From assembly GCF_038007465.1 (NCBI RefSeq), contig NZ_JBBOXF010000001.1, positions 1,615,001-1,679,000 of the forward strand: a stretch of 64,000 bases of DNA, given 5' to 3'. Position numbers and translations under genes: made by a program. The notes below the pieces were generated by a model. The model was given only the letters and a program-made list of their open reading frames with translations. It was not told where the DNA came from and searched no databases. Positions 52,145-60,486 of the stretch are shown piece after piece; position 1 is the first letter of the stretch, and each line of letters starts with the position of its first letter. Origin of the DNA: Sporosarcina sp. FSL K6-1508. GTDB taxonomy: Bacteria > Bacillota > Bacilli > Bacillales_A > Planococcaceae.

Positions 52145-52330
52145 TTATACTTTTAACAGAATTTCGACGTAAAATGACAAAATTAATATTGTGACGAGAA
52201 CGTTTACGGTCCTGTATATTTTTGGCTGCTTCTCTTCAGGAATTTCCCTTGATTCGCAAAGCGCATATGTCATTTTATTGATCTGGAACAAATAGAATAA
52301 TGAGAACAGAATTGTAATAACAAGGATCAA
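52145..52330 (-). CDS. Small hypothetical membrane protein
   Basis: A 61-residue protein with two helices (about 1-17 and 42-59) separated by a polar loop (ALCESREIPEEKQPKIYR). The TTG start at 52330 has GAGGAGGAATAGAC upstream. It lies between prsA and hpr and is transcribed in the same direction as hpr, 60 bp after it. No family recognised. Confidence 0.68.
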   Translation of the reverse strand: MILVITILFSLFYLFQINKMTYALCESREIPEEKQPKIYRTVNVLVTILILSFYVEILLKV

Positions 52331-52390
52331 GTCTATTCCTCCTCTTTAGCTTGCCAAGGTAATCATAGCAGAAGTCCTAATAAAATGAAA

Positions 52391-52999
52391 TTATTTTTCC
52401 TCTGCAGCATAGACAGGAATTTTAAGTTTGTCGATATCGTTCTTCGGGCTGACAGGAATCATTTCATCAAAGGGGTCGTCATAGGATTCTTTGATGTTGG
52501 TAAAACCGCGTTCAAATATCTCCATGAAATCTTCACCGTAAATGTTTCGAACAACAGACATAACTTCAAGGAATTCAGGGAATTTCCCGTAAAGATCTTT
52601 GATAGGCAGAGAGCCTTCCAGGATGCCATGCTTGGAGTTATGGTAATTCTCATTCATCTCAAGTAACAGTTTTTCTCCTTTTTCAGTAACGGCAACATAT
52701 GTATTCCGTCGGTCATCATCTTTTTTATAAAACTGTATAAATTCACGTTCTTCCAGCTTCTTCGAAAAGTTGAAAGCGGTTGAAACATGCATGACACCAA
52801 ATTTAGCAATGTCAGAAATGGTGGCACCTTGAAGATGGTAAGAAATCCATAAAATATGATGCTCATTAATATTTAAGTCATAAGGTTTTATCCACTGTTG
52901 CCAATCTTTTTCTACAGCCTTCCAAAGTGCCTTAGACAACTGTGCAACCCTTTGGCTGAAAATCATTGCTTCTTTTGGAGAATACTTTTGTTCTGACAT
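52391..52999 (-). CDS. hpr: MarR-family regulator Hpr (ScoC)
   Basis: Transition-state regulator that in Bacillus represses protease, sporulation and peptide-uptake genes. The 202-residue protein contains the winged-helix domain (about 20-130) with ISDIAKFGVMHVSTAFNFSK (about 61-80) as the recognition region and DDDRRNTYVAVTEKGEKLL as the wing. The C-terminal extension (ESYDDPFDEM and onward) is typical of ScoC. ATG 52999 follows AAGGTGTGTCCA. The neighbours prsA, yhaH, trpP and hit match the Bacillus order. Confidence 0.93.
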   Translation of the reverse strand: MSEQKYSPKEAMIFSQRVAQLSKALWKAVEKDWQQWIKPYDLNINEHHILWISYHLQGATISDIAKFGVMHVSTAFNFSKKLEEREFIQFYKKDDDRRNTYVAVTEKGEKLLLEMNENYHNSKHGILEGSLPIKDLYGKFPEFLEVMSVVRNIYGEDFMEIFERGFTNIKESYDDPFDEMIPVSPKNDIDKLKIPVYAAEEK

Positions 53000-53127
53000 T
53001 GGACACACCTTCTTTCTCTATTTTCCCGCTTCTTTTATTATAGCAGGAAAGCAAAGAAGAAAAAAGTAAGAATTGCAAAAAGACTTTCAACTTGGAGGTG
53101 GTATTGTAGAATAATAGGGAGATGAAA

Positions 53128-53204
53128 AAAGGAACACAGTCGTTTCCACGTGCGAAAACCTATAAAATATAGGCTATCTGTGGAAATCTGACTGCGTTCC
53201 TTTG
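53128..53204. terminator. Large hairpin between hpr and yhaH
   Basis: AAAGGAACACAGTC (53128-53141) pairs with GACTGCGTTCCTTT (53190-53203), with inner TTTCCAC/GTGGAAA and a further central stem. It lies downstream of yhaH on the - strand, where an A-rich left side gives a T run. Confidence 0.75.
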
Positions 53205-53229
53205 ATGTGAATCGGTTGGGATCTTAAAT

Positions 53230-53592
53230 TTATTTTTGCTGTGCTGCGATAGCCTGTTCGAGTTCCTCAAGGGCGGTTTGGATGGCGCTAATTTCTTTTT
53301 CCATCCGTTCTTTATTCGATTCCGTTGATTGTTGCCATTTTTCTACGGAACCTTTAATTCCATCGATTGCTGTCGGCACAGTTTCTTTTGCTTCTTTTGA
53401 TAGATGGGAGATGGATTCTTTCAAATCATCAACTTTCACTTTCACGTCTTTAAACATTACTTTCATGTCGCGTGAGGCGCTTTTGACGGATGTACGAAGT
53501 TGGCTTCCCGATTGGGGAGTTGAATACAATACCGTAACAGCAGCAGCAACTGAACCTGCCGCGAGTCCGATGAAAAATGTAGATGCTTTCAT
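53230..53592 (-). CDS. yhaH: YtxH-domain protein YhaH
   Basis: A 120-residue protein with an N-terminal hydrophobic segment (about 5-25, FFIGLAAGSVAAAVTVLY), the PQSGSQLR motif of YtxH proteins, and a long amphipathic helical tail (about 35-118). Function unknown; it is linked to the general stress response in Bacillus. ATG 53592 is preferred; GTG 53604 lies within the ribosome site GGAAGGAG. Confidence 0.87.
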   Translation of the reverse strand: MKASTFFIGLAAGSVAAAVTVLYSTPQSGSQLRTSVKSASRDMKVMFKDVKVKVDDLKESISHLSKEAKETVPTAIDGIKGSVEKWQQSTESNKERMEKEISAIQTALEELEQAIAAQQK

Positions 53593-53719
53593 TGCGTAAG
53601 GCACTCCTTCCTGTTGTCAATAGTATTCCTTGCTCTGGTTTAATTAAAACATGTTAAAGGTATCTGAGCAATAAAGAAAAGCGCAAGCGGCCTGTTTAGA
53701 CGCTGAAAACGGGGCATTA

Positions 53720-53752
53720 AAAAAGCTTTCCTTATGTAGACGGAAAGCTTTG
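53720..53752 (-). terminator. Terminator of trpP
   Basis: AAAGCTTTCC (53722-53731) paired with GGAAAGCTTT (53742-53751). The A run at 53719 onward is a T run on the - strand. Confidence 0.85.
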
Positions 53753-53761
53753 ATTATAATT

Positions 53762-54286
53762 TCAGTTGGATAATACAGTTTTAAATGAGGATCGTCTGAT
53801 CAAACCCGTTACAATCGGATAAATAATGAAAAATGCTATTCCATTCATCGCAACAGCTGGAAGTACAACTGTCAAGAATAAACCCGTGAACGGTAGATCT
53901 GCTCCGAGAAGGAAAATAGCGATTGAAAGGAAGATACTTCCCGACAATACAGTTCCAATCCCTGCGATAACAGTAGAGGCAATCAAATTGCCTGCAACTT
54001 TTTTAAATGTGATAATAACAGCATAGATTACAAATGCAGTAATGAATTTATCAATAACATTCGGAATAAAACCGCCCGGGAAGCTAGAAAAAATCCCTGA
54101 TATAATGCCTGTTGTCCCAGCAAGTAAAAATACATTACGTACTTGGGGAAACAGCAATATGCCGATAAACATCATCGTCAACATGAAATCAGGTTTCATT
54201 CCACCGTTATATCCGGGAATAACTAAGTACAACGCAGCACCTACAGCAATTAATAAAGACATTAACACAAGATTTTTCGTATTCAA
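53762..54286 (-). CDS. trpP: Tryptophan transporter TrpP
   Basis: A 174-residue membrane protein with five or six helices, of the small TrpP family that imports tryptophan. NGGMKPDFMLTMMFIGILLF (about 27-46) and FPGGFIPNVIDKFITA (about 69-84) are the recognisable segments. The TTG start at 54286 has GAGGAGAGATGAGAA upstream. That leader contains several GAG triplets around the ribosome site, as expected if the TRAP protein blocked its translation, but the spacing is irregular. Neighbours hit and yhaH match the Bacillus order. Confidence 0.9.
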   Translation of the reverse strand: MNTKNLVLMSLLIAVGAALYLVIPGYNGGMKPDFMLTMMFIGILLFPQVRNVFLLAGTTGIISGIFSSFPGGFIPNVIDKFITAFVIYAVIITFKKVAGNLIASTVIAGIGTVLSGSIFLSIAIFLLGADLPFTGLFLTVVLPAVAMNGIAFFIIYPIVTGLIRRSSFKTVLSN

Positions 54287-54399
54287 TTCTCATCTCTCCT
54301 CAGCTCGTCTGGTATTTTAAGTTTCTCCTGACGTATCCTCATGATCGGCAGCGAAAAACTTATTACGAATCTTACACTGAATTCAGATAGTTGGCAAGC

Positions 54400-54825
54400 T
54401 TAATTTTTCAGCTTCACACGGATGCCTGCTGCAATTTCTTGAATACGTTCTGCACTTGATTCCCATTCCTGTGTTATAAATGTCGGCTGGAATCCATCTG
54501 TTTCATCATAACGCGGGATGAAATGCAAGTGGAAATGGAACACAGCTTGCCCTGCAGAAGCACCATTATTTTGCAGTAAATTCATTCCGGCAGGTTTGAA
54601 TTCATCTTTCAATGCATTGGCAATTTTAGGCACGACTGAAAACAGGCGTGATGATTCTTCTTCAGTTAACTCATAGACGTTTTCATGATGTTTTTTTGGG
54701 ATGAGAAGGACATGCCCCTTCGTTACAGGCATAATATCCATGAAAGCGAGCACGTGCTCATCTTCATAGATTGTTGCGCTTGGGATAGACCCTTCAATGA
54801 TTTTACAAAAAATACATGCAGTCAT
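54400..54825 (-). CDS. hit: HIT-family nucleotide-binding protein
   Basis: A 141-residue histidine-triad hydrolase. HFHLHF (about 97-102) is the HxHxH catalytic motif, and Cys4/Cys7 (CIFC) with upstream His form a possible zinc site. Members cleave phosphoramidates such as adenosine 5'-phosphoramidate. ATG 54825 follows AAAGGAGTG. It is divergent from ecsA, as in Bacillus. Confidence 0.94.
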   Translation of the reverse strand: MTACIFCKIIEGSIPSATIYEDEHVLAFMDIMPVTKGHVLLIPKKHHENVYELTEEESSRLFSVVPKIANALKDEFKPAGMNLLQNNGASAGQAVFHFHLHFIPRYDETDGFQPTFITQEWESSAERIQEIAAGIRVKLKN

Positions 54826-54899
54826 TTCAACACTCCTTTTCATGAATGGGACAAGTGTAGCATATTTTAAAATATATATGAGTCAAGTTTATAATTGTT

Positions 54900-55810
54900 C
54901 CCATACATGAGGAATGAATTAGAAATCCTGCTAATACCGCTACGACGCTTTGTGGATGCCTCCCGCGATAAGCCGGAAAGAAGAGCACTTGGGAGGGATT
55001 GAACTGCATCCCTCCTTAGTCTTATCGCTCCGGCTACCACGAAGTCGCGCCTTCGCTGGATTGAGATAGCGCATTTCGTTTTCGGGGATGGGACCTGCAA
55101 CCTGGAGTACCATAAATCGATTGAATGTGATCAACGAATTGTCCAATACATGAGGAATGAATTAGAAATCCTACTAATATCGCTTCGGCGCTTTGTGGAT
55201 GCCTCCCGCGATAAGCCGGAAAGAAGATCACTTGGGAGGGATTGAACTGCATCCCTCCTTGCTCTTATCGCTCCGGCTACCACGAAGTCGCGTCTTCGCT
55301 GGATGGTCTGTTTGAGACAGATTATATCGTTAGCTGAGATGAAATCTGCAACCTGGCGTGTTTCTTTCTTGAATCTATTTATATATGTTGAACTATTGAA
55401 TCCGGTGTTAAATTGGGCGAAGGCGCCTATTCGATGCCAGTTGCTGACACCGGGTAGCCGAACCCATAAGACTGGCGGCGAAGCTGCTTGGCTTATGGGA
55501 AGCCGCTGAAATAGTTCTTTTTTTTAGTAAGAACTAGTTGATTGTAGTGGAGAGCGGCGACTCCAGCGGGAACAGCGCGAGCTGAAGACCCCGCAGGAAC
55601 GCAGTGACGAGGAGGCTGAAGCCGTGCCCGCGGAAAGCGTCCGCTCGGAATGGAAATCAACAAGATTGAAGGAAATCGTACTTTTTCAGTACCCTTACTT
55701 ATGGCGGAAGGCATCCCCTAGCGCCGTAGGGGTTCAATGGAATTCTATATTTCAATTTATACAGTATCAACTAGTAATCACATTATAATCTCAGCATATA
55801 CATCTCAAAA
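54900..55810. repeat. Composite non-coding repeat block, copy 2, with an insertion
   Basis: Same order as the block at 35335-35990: two tandem units (about 54930-55065 and 55170-55305), the middle with ATCTGCAACCTGGCGTG and GAATCCGGTGT, and the tail with GGCGGCGAAGCTGCTTGGC. The units here contain an extra GGGAGGGATTGAAC..CATCCCTCC piece. The tail is split at 55498 by a 199-bp element and resumes as CGGAAGGCATCCCCTAGCG. The 1.1 kb between hit and ecsA hold no supported gene. Confidence 0.82.
55499..55697. mobile_element. 199-bp MITE-like element with 7-bp target duplication
   Basis: Flanked by CTTATGG at 55492-55498 and 55698-55704; the uninterrupted block at 35.9 kb has this sequence once. 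The ends are imperfect inverted repeats sharing CTGAAAWAGTWC (GCCGCTGAAATAGTTC on the left, the complement of GTACTTTTTCAGTACCC on the right). The inside holds GGCGACTCCAGCGGGAACAG and CCCGCGGAAAGCGTCCGC, G/C-rich and able to fold. It has no coding capacity. Confidence 0.8.
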
Positions 55811-55948
55811 ACACATTACTCATAAATAATGAACACCCAAGCGTATTTGTAAGGAAATTCTTACTTCAACTTATAAAGGTCGTAAGAAGTAGAAAGCTTT
55901 TTGATGCGTTTTTTGCTAAAATGATGAATAGAAGAATGGAGGATGGAT

Positions 55949-56698
55949 ATGGAAATTCTCGAATTGAAAGATGTCTCAGGCGGCTATACACGCAAGCCCG
56001 TCCTGCATGACTTATCGTTTAACATCGGACCTGGAGAATTGGTGGGTCTGATTGGATTGAATGGAGCGGGGAAAAGTACGACGATTAAACATATTATCGG
56101 ACTGATGAATCCCCATAGCGGAGAAATACGTGTCAACGGGGGAACATTCAGTGAAGATCCCGAAAAATATAGACAAGCGTTCACCTACATCCCTGAAACA
56201 CCTATTCTCTATGAAGAATTGACCCTCAAGGAACATCTAGAGCTCACAGCGATGGCGTATGGCCTTGACAAAGAAATATTTGAAGCGCGTTCGGATGAGT
56301 TGTTACGGGAATTCCGGATGGAAAAGCGATTAAACTGGTTCCCTGCTCACTTTTCGAAAGGAATGCGTCAGAAAGTAATGATTATGTGTGCTTTTCTAGT
56401 GAATCCCTCTTTGTATATTATCGATGAACCATTTGTCGGACTAGATCCTATCGGCATCAAATCTCTTTTGGAGCAGATGACGGAAAGAACAGCAAACGGA
56501 GCTTCCATCCTCATGTCGACGCACGTATTGCCGACTGCGGAAAAACATTGCGACAGGATTATTTTGCTGCACGAAGGACGGGTGCGGGCAGAAGGAACGA
56601 TGGATGACTTAAGAAAGGCATTCGGACGTCCTGGGGCATCACTGGATGACTTGTATATAGCGATGACAGAGGAATATGACAATGAACAATTTGCGTGA
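55949..56698 (+). CDS. ecsA: ABC transporter ATPase EcsA
   Basis: A 249-residue ATPase with Walker A GLNGAGKSTTIK (about 37-48), signature HFSKGMRQKVM (about 137-147), Walker B LYIIDEPFVGLDP (about 158-170) and H-loop MSTHVL. With EcsB it affects secretion and regulated intramembrane proteolysis in Bacillus. ATG 55949 lies six bases after GGAGG; ATG 55943 abuts it. It overlaps ecsB by 17 bases. Confidence 0.93.
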   Translation: MEILELKDVSGGYTRKPVLHDLSFNIGPGELVGLIGLNGAGKSTTIKHIIGLMNPHSGEIRVNGGTFSEDPEKYRQAFTYIPETPILYEELTLKEHLELTAMAYGLDKEIFEARSDELLREFRMEKRLNWFPAHFSKGMRQKVMIMCAFLVNPSLYIIDEPFVGLDPIGIKSLLEQMTERTANGASILMSTHVLPTAEKHCDRIILLHEGRVRAEGTMDDLRKAFGRPGASLDDLYIAMTEEYDNEQFA

Positions 56699-57893
56699 GA
56701 TATGGGGGGCGCGGTTCGTCCATTATATAACCGAGCTCCAAAAGTATTTAAAATATGTGTTTACAGGCCATTTGGCAATCGTTCTTGTCTTCACAATTGG
56801 TGCGGGCGCTTATACGTACAGTGAGTGGCTGAAGGAAGTACCGGCAGATTTTCCAGCCGCTCTCCTGACAGCTGTCATACTTGGGGCGACGCTCGCCTAC
56901 TCACCGCCTGTAACACTATTGAAACCCGCGGACACAGTTTATTTCTTGCCGCTTGAAAAGAAACTTGTTACTTATATGAAACGATCTTTAAGTTGGAGCT
57001 TCTTCTCACAACTGCCATTGCCTTTTCTTCTCTATATTGTGGCATTGCCCTTATTAGCTGCTACAGGGTCAGGAACGAAGCTGGAGTACATCGGCATCGC
57101 GATTTTTATGCTACTTATCAAATGGCTCTTCATTGAATCGGAATATAATTTCAGACATGCTCTCGACGGAGAAAAAATTTGGCTCGACAGGATTGTTCGC
57201 TTTTTATTGGCGGGTTCGATTATTTACGTCGGCCTTGTGGGAAGCCCTATCATTCTACCGATTATCGGTGTAGTTATCGGATTGTACACGATCCATTGGC
57301 GTAAAAAAAGAATGGAAAAACCTTTTCCTTACGATCATTTCATTGCACTCGAACAAAACCGGATGATGCGTTTTTACCGATTTGCAAACTATTTCACAGA
57401 CGTTCCGCATTTGAAGGGATCTGTAAGTAGAAGAGGCTGGTTAGGATTTTTGATGGGCTCACCTCACTTCGGCAAGACTGCAGCGCAAATCTATCTGATA
57501 AGACGGACATTTATTCGGACGGATGATATTTTCTGGTTATGGACGAGGCTAACTGCCTTATCTGCACTCGGAGCGCTATTCATTCCATTCCCAATAGTTG
57601 TCTTCATTTTTGCAGGTGCGCTCGCCTTTGCGTCTGCGATTCAACTTATCCATGCATTACGTGCAGGAGACGAATTTCGGATGGATATGCTGTTTCCAGA
57701 AAAGGAAGACACGCGTCCAGCTGCGATTAAAAAAACCGTTCGTACAGTGCAATGGATTCAGGCAGCAGTAGTTGCATGTGCGGCATTATACCTTTACGGA
57801 ATGTCTGTCATACCTCTCCTTGCAGGTGTGGTCATCCTTATTATCTCCGAAGCTACGATCAGATTGACAGGGGAAAAGAAGGAATACGAATAA
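56682..57893 (+). CDS. ecsB: ABC transporter membrane subunit EcsB
   Basis: A 403-residue membrane protein with about ten helices (pairs near 25-60, 100-150, 165-210, 285-330 and 355-395), of EcsB length. The N-terminal cytosolic stretch is LREIWGARFVHYITELQKYL. Partner of EcsA. ATG 56682 is preferred because GAGGAATATGAC then gives normal spacing; ATG 56676 is too close. Followed by a hairpin. The usual third gene ecsC is not present. Confidence 0.9.
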   Translation: MNNLREIWGARFVHYITELQKYLKYVFTGHLAIVLVFTIGAGAYTYSEWLKEVPADFPAALLTAVILGATLAYSPPVTLLKPADTVYFLPLEKKLVTYMKRSLSWSFFSQLPLPFLLYIVALPLLAATGSGTKLEYIGIAIFMLLIKWLFIESEYNFRHALDGEKIWLDRIVRFLLAGSIIYVGLVGSPIILPIIGVVIGLYTIHWRKKRMEKPFPYDHFIALEQNRMMRFYRFANYFTDVPHLKGSVSRRGWLGFLMGSPHFGKTAAQIYLIRRTFIRTDDIFWLWTRLTALSALGALFIPFPIVVFIFAGALAFASAIQLIHALRAGDEFRMDMLFPEKEDTRPAAIKKTVRTVQWIQAAVVACAALYLYGMSVIPLLAGVVILIISEATIRLTGEKKEYE

Positions 57894-57900
57894 AAAAGCG

Positions 57901-57934
57901 ATCCCGTTTGCAGTCAATTGCAGACGGGATATTT
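57901..57934 (+). terminator. Hairpin after ecsB
   Basis: ATCCCGTTTGCA paired with TGCAGACGGGAT (57901-57930). The T run is weak. Confidence 0.7.
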
Positions 57935-58104
57935 CTGTTATAGAGGTTGAAGTATTGAACGCGCTATCTAAACTGAGCGAAGGCAATATTTATGTCGGCT
58001 TATCGTTGAATATGCATAAATATAAAAATAGAATATTCGAAAAAACCTTGCAACTTATCCTTGAAATTAGATATACTAAATAAAAGGCATCAGGGGTGAG
58101 AGTG

Positions 58105-58341
58105 ATGGAGAACAATTATTCATATGCCGAGTTTTTGAAAGCCGTAGGGAAAAACAGCTCCTCGCTTCAAGCGGAAAAACTGTTAAATGAAATTTATTTG
58201 GATCTTTTTTTGAAACATATACACAGAGAGCAGACAAAGAAACGACTGATCGATTTGATTGATTTGGCACTTGACTGTAAGGATGAAAGCGCATTCCTTA
58301 TGTATTCCGAAAGACTTGCCAAACTTGAAGAGAATGATTGA
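58105..58341 (+). CDS. IDEAL-domain protein
   Basis: A 78-residue helical protein whose C-terminal half (LIDLIDLALDCKDESAFLMY) matches the IDEAL motif region of a family of small Bacillota proteins, one of which (ComK-associated) interacts with ClpC adaptors. No specific function can be given. ATG 58105 has AGGGGTGAG upstream. A terminator follows. Confidence 0.8.
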   Translation: MENNYSYAEFLKAVGKNSSSLQAEKLLNEIYLDLFLKHIHREQTKKRLIDLIDLALDCKDESAFLMYSERLAKLEEND

Positions 58342-58352
58342 AAAGCGAAAGA

Positions 58353-58388
58353 ACGCTGCATGTTGAATAGACATGCGGTGTTTTTTTG
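58353..58388 (+). terminator. Terminator of the IDEAL-domain gene
   Basis: CGCTGCATGT paired with ACATGCGGTG around TGAATAG, then seven T. Confidence 0.87.
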
Positions 58389-58497
58389 CGTACTAAAAGA
58401 AGGAAAAAGATAGTGAAAAAACGTACGTTCGCTTTTTGCTCGTCAAAAGTTGGGTAAAGTGATAAGATAGATGCAACTCATATAGGAGGGACTTCCG

Positions 58498-60480
58498 ATG
58501 GTCCAAAAATTTAATTTGCAAGCCCCTTATACACCACAAGGCGATCAGCCTTCCGCAATCGCGCAATTGTTAGAAGGACATAACCGCGGGGAGAAACACC
58601 AAACACTACTAGGTGCAACTGGGACCGGGAAAACTTTTACTGTCTCAAACGTATTGACGGAAATTAATAAACCAACACTTGTGATCGCTCACAATAAAAC
58701 ATTGGCAGGTCAATTATACAGTGAATTTAAAGAGTTCTTTCCTGACAATGCAGTTGAATACTTTGTCAGTTTTTATGACTATTATCAACCGGAAGCATAT
58801 ATTGCGCATACCGACACTTTCATCGAAAAAGATTCAAGTATTAACGACGAAATTGATAAGTTGCGCCACTCTGCCACGTCTTCCTTATTTGAAAGGAATG
58901 ATGTGCTCATTGTTGCATCCGTCTCATGTATTTACGGTCTTGGTTCGCCGGAGGAGTATAGCGCGCACGTTGTATCCCTCCGTCCTGGGATGGAGATTGG
59001 ACGCAATGAACTACTGCGCAGATTTGTGGATATTCAATATGAAAGAAATGATATTAGTTTCACTCGCGGCACCTTCCGTGTACGGGGCGATGTTGTCGAA
59101 CTTCTGCCAGCGTCCCAAGATGAACAATGTCTTCGCATAGAGTTTTTCGGCGATGAAATCGAACGAATCCGTGAAGTGGATTCACTGACAGGTGAAATCC
59201 TTGGTGAACGTGAACATGTCGCCATATTCCCCGCATCTCACTTTGTTACGCGGGAAGAAAAAATGATAAAAGCTATAGAAAATATTGAAATTGAACTAGA
59301 AGAACGGTTGAAGGAATTTCGCGCTCAGGACAAGCTTTTGGAAGCGCAGCGTCTGGAACAGCGGACGCGCTATGATCTTGAAATGATGCGGGAAATGGGT
59401 TTTTGTTCCGGTATCGAAAACTATTCCCGCCACTTGACACTTCGTCCAGCCGGGGCCACGCCGTATACGCTTCTCGACTATTTTCCGGACGACTTCCTTG
59501 TCATTGTCGATGAAAGTCACGTTTCGCTACCCCAGATACGCGGTATGTATAACGGTGACCAAGCGCGGAAAAAAGTGCTTGTGGAACATGGTTTCCGTCT
59601 ACCGTCAGCTCTTGATAATAGACCACTAACTTTTGAAGAATTTGAAGATCATGTGCATGAAGCAATTTATGTTTCAGCAACACCTGGTCCTTACGAAATT
59701 GAGCATACCCCTGAAATGATTCAACAGATTATTCGCCCGACGGGTCTGCTGGATCCGACGATTGAGGTCAAACCGATTGAAGGGCAGATTGATGATTTAA
59801 TCGGTCAAATAAGAGAACGGATGAAAAACAATGAACGTGTACTTATTACAACGTTGACGAAAAAGATGTCTGAAGACTTGACCGACTACTTGAAAGAAAT
59901 CGGGATAAAAGTACAATATCTACATTCTGAAATTAAGACACTTGAACGAATTGAAATCATTCGGGAATTACGGAAGGGCACATATGACGTTCTCGTCGGC
60001 ATTAACTTGCTAAGGGAAGGAATTGACATTCCGGAAGTATCACTGGTTGTGATTTTGGATGCGGATAAGGAAGGGTTTCTACGTTCAGAAAGGGCACTCA
60101 TCCAAACGATGGGCCGTGCAGCCCGTAACTCCAATGGCCATGTTATTTTGTATGCAGACCGTATGACAGATTCTATGACGAAAGCGATAGGGGAAACACA
60201 GCGTCGGCGTGAAATACAGAAAGAATATAATCTGAAACATGGCATTACACCAACAACCATTAAAAAAGAAATCCGCGATGTGATACGTGCAACGCTGGTT
60301 TCAGACGAAGCTATTTCTTATTTGGAAAAAGTGACAGAAGGCAAGAAGTTGACGAAAGACGAAAAAACTACCCTGCTAGCAACTCTGGAAAAAGAGATGA
60401 AAGAAGCAGCGAAGGCACTAGACTTCGAACGAGCTGCTGAATTGAGGGATACAATCCTGGAATTGAAGTCGGAAAGGTAG
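58498..60480 (+). CDS. uvrB: Excinuclease ABC subunit B
   Basis: DNA damage recognition helicase of nucleotide excision repair. The 660-residue protein has Walker A GATGTGKTFT (about 39-48), the damage-probing hairpin YYDYYQPEAYIAHTDTFIEK (about 92-111), motif II VDESHV (about 337-342), GINLLREGIDIPE (about 500-512), and the C-terminal UVR domain MKEAAKALDFERAAELRD (about 635-652) that contacts UvrC. GGAGGGACTTCCG precedes the ATG. uvrA starts six bases after the stop. Confidence 0.98.
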   Translation: MVQKFNLQAPYTPQGDQPSAIAQLLEGHNRGEKHQTLLGATGTGKTFTVSNVLTEINKPTLVIAHNKTLAGQLYSEFKEFFPDNAVEYFVSFYDYYQPEAYIAHTDTFIEKDSSINDEIDKLRHSATSSLFERNDVLIVASVSCIYGLGSPEEYSAHVVSLRPGMEIGRNELLRRFVDIQYERNDISFTRGTFRVRGDVVELLPASQDEQCLRIEFFGDEIERIREVDSLTGEILGEREHVAIFPASHFVTREEKMIKAIENIEIELEERLKEFRAQDKLLEAQRLEQRTRYDLEMMREMGFCSGIENYSRHLTLRPAGATPYTLLDYFPDDFLVIVDESHVSLPQIRGMYNGDQARKKVLVEHGFRLPSALDNRPLTFEEFEDHVHEAIYVSATPGPYEIEHTPEMIQQIIRPTGLLDPTIEVKPIEGQIDDLIGQIRERMKNNERVLITTLTKKMSEDLTDYLKEIGIKVQYLHSEIKTLERIEIIRELRKGTYDVLVGINLLREGIDIPEVSLVVILDADKEGFLRSERALIQTMGRAARNSNGHVILYADRMTDSMTKAIGETQRRREIQKEYNLKHGITPTTIKKEIRDVIRATLVSDEAISYLEKVTEGKKLTKDEKTTLLATLEKEMKEAAKALDFERAAELRDTILELKSER

Positions 60481-60486
60481 GACGTT

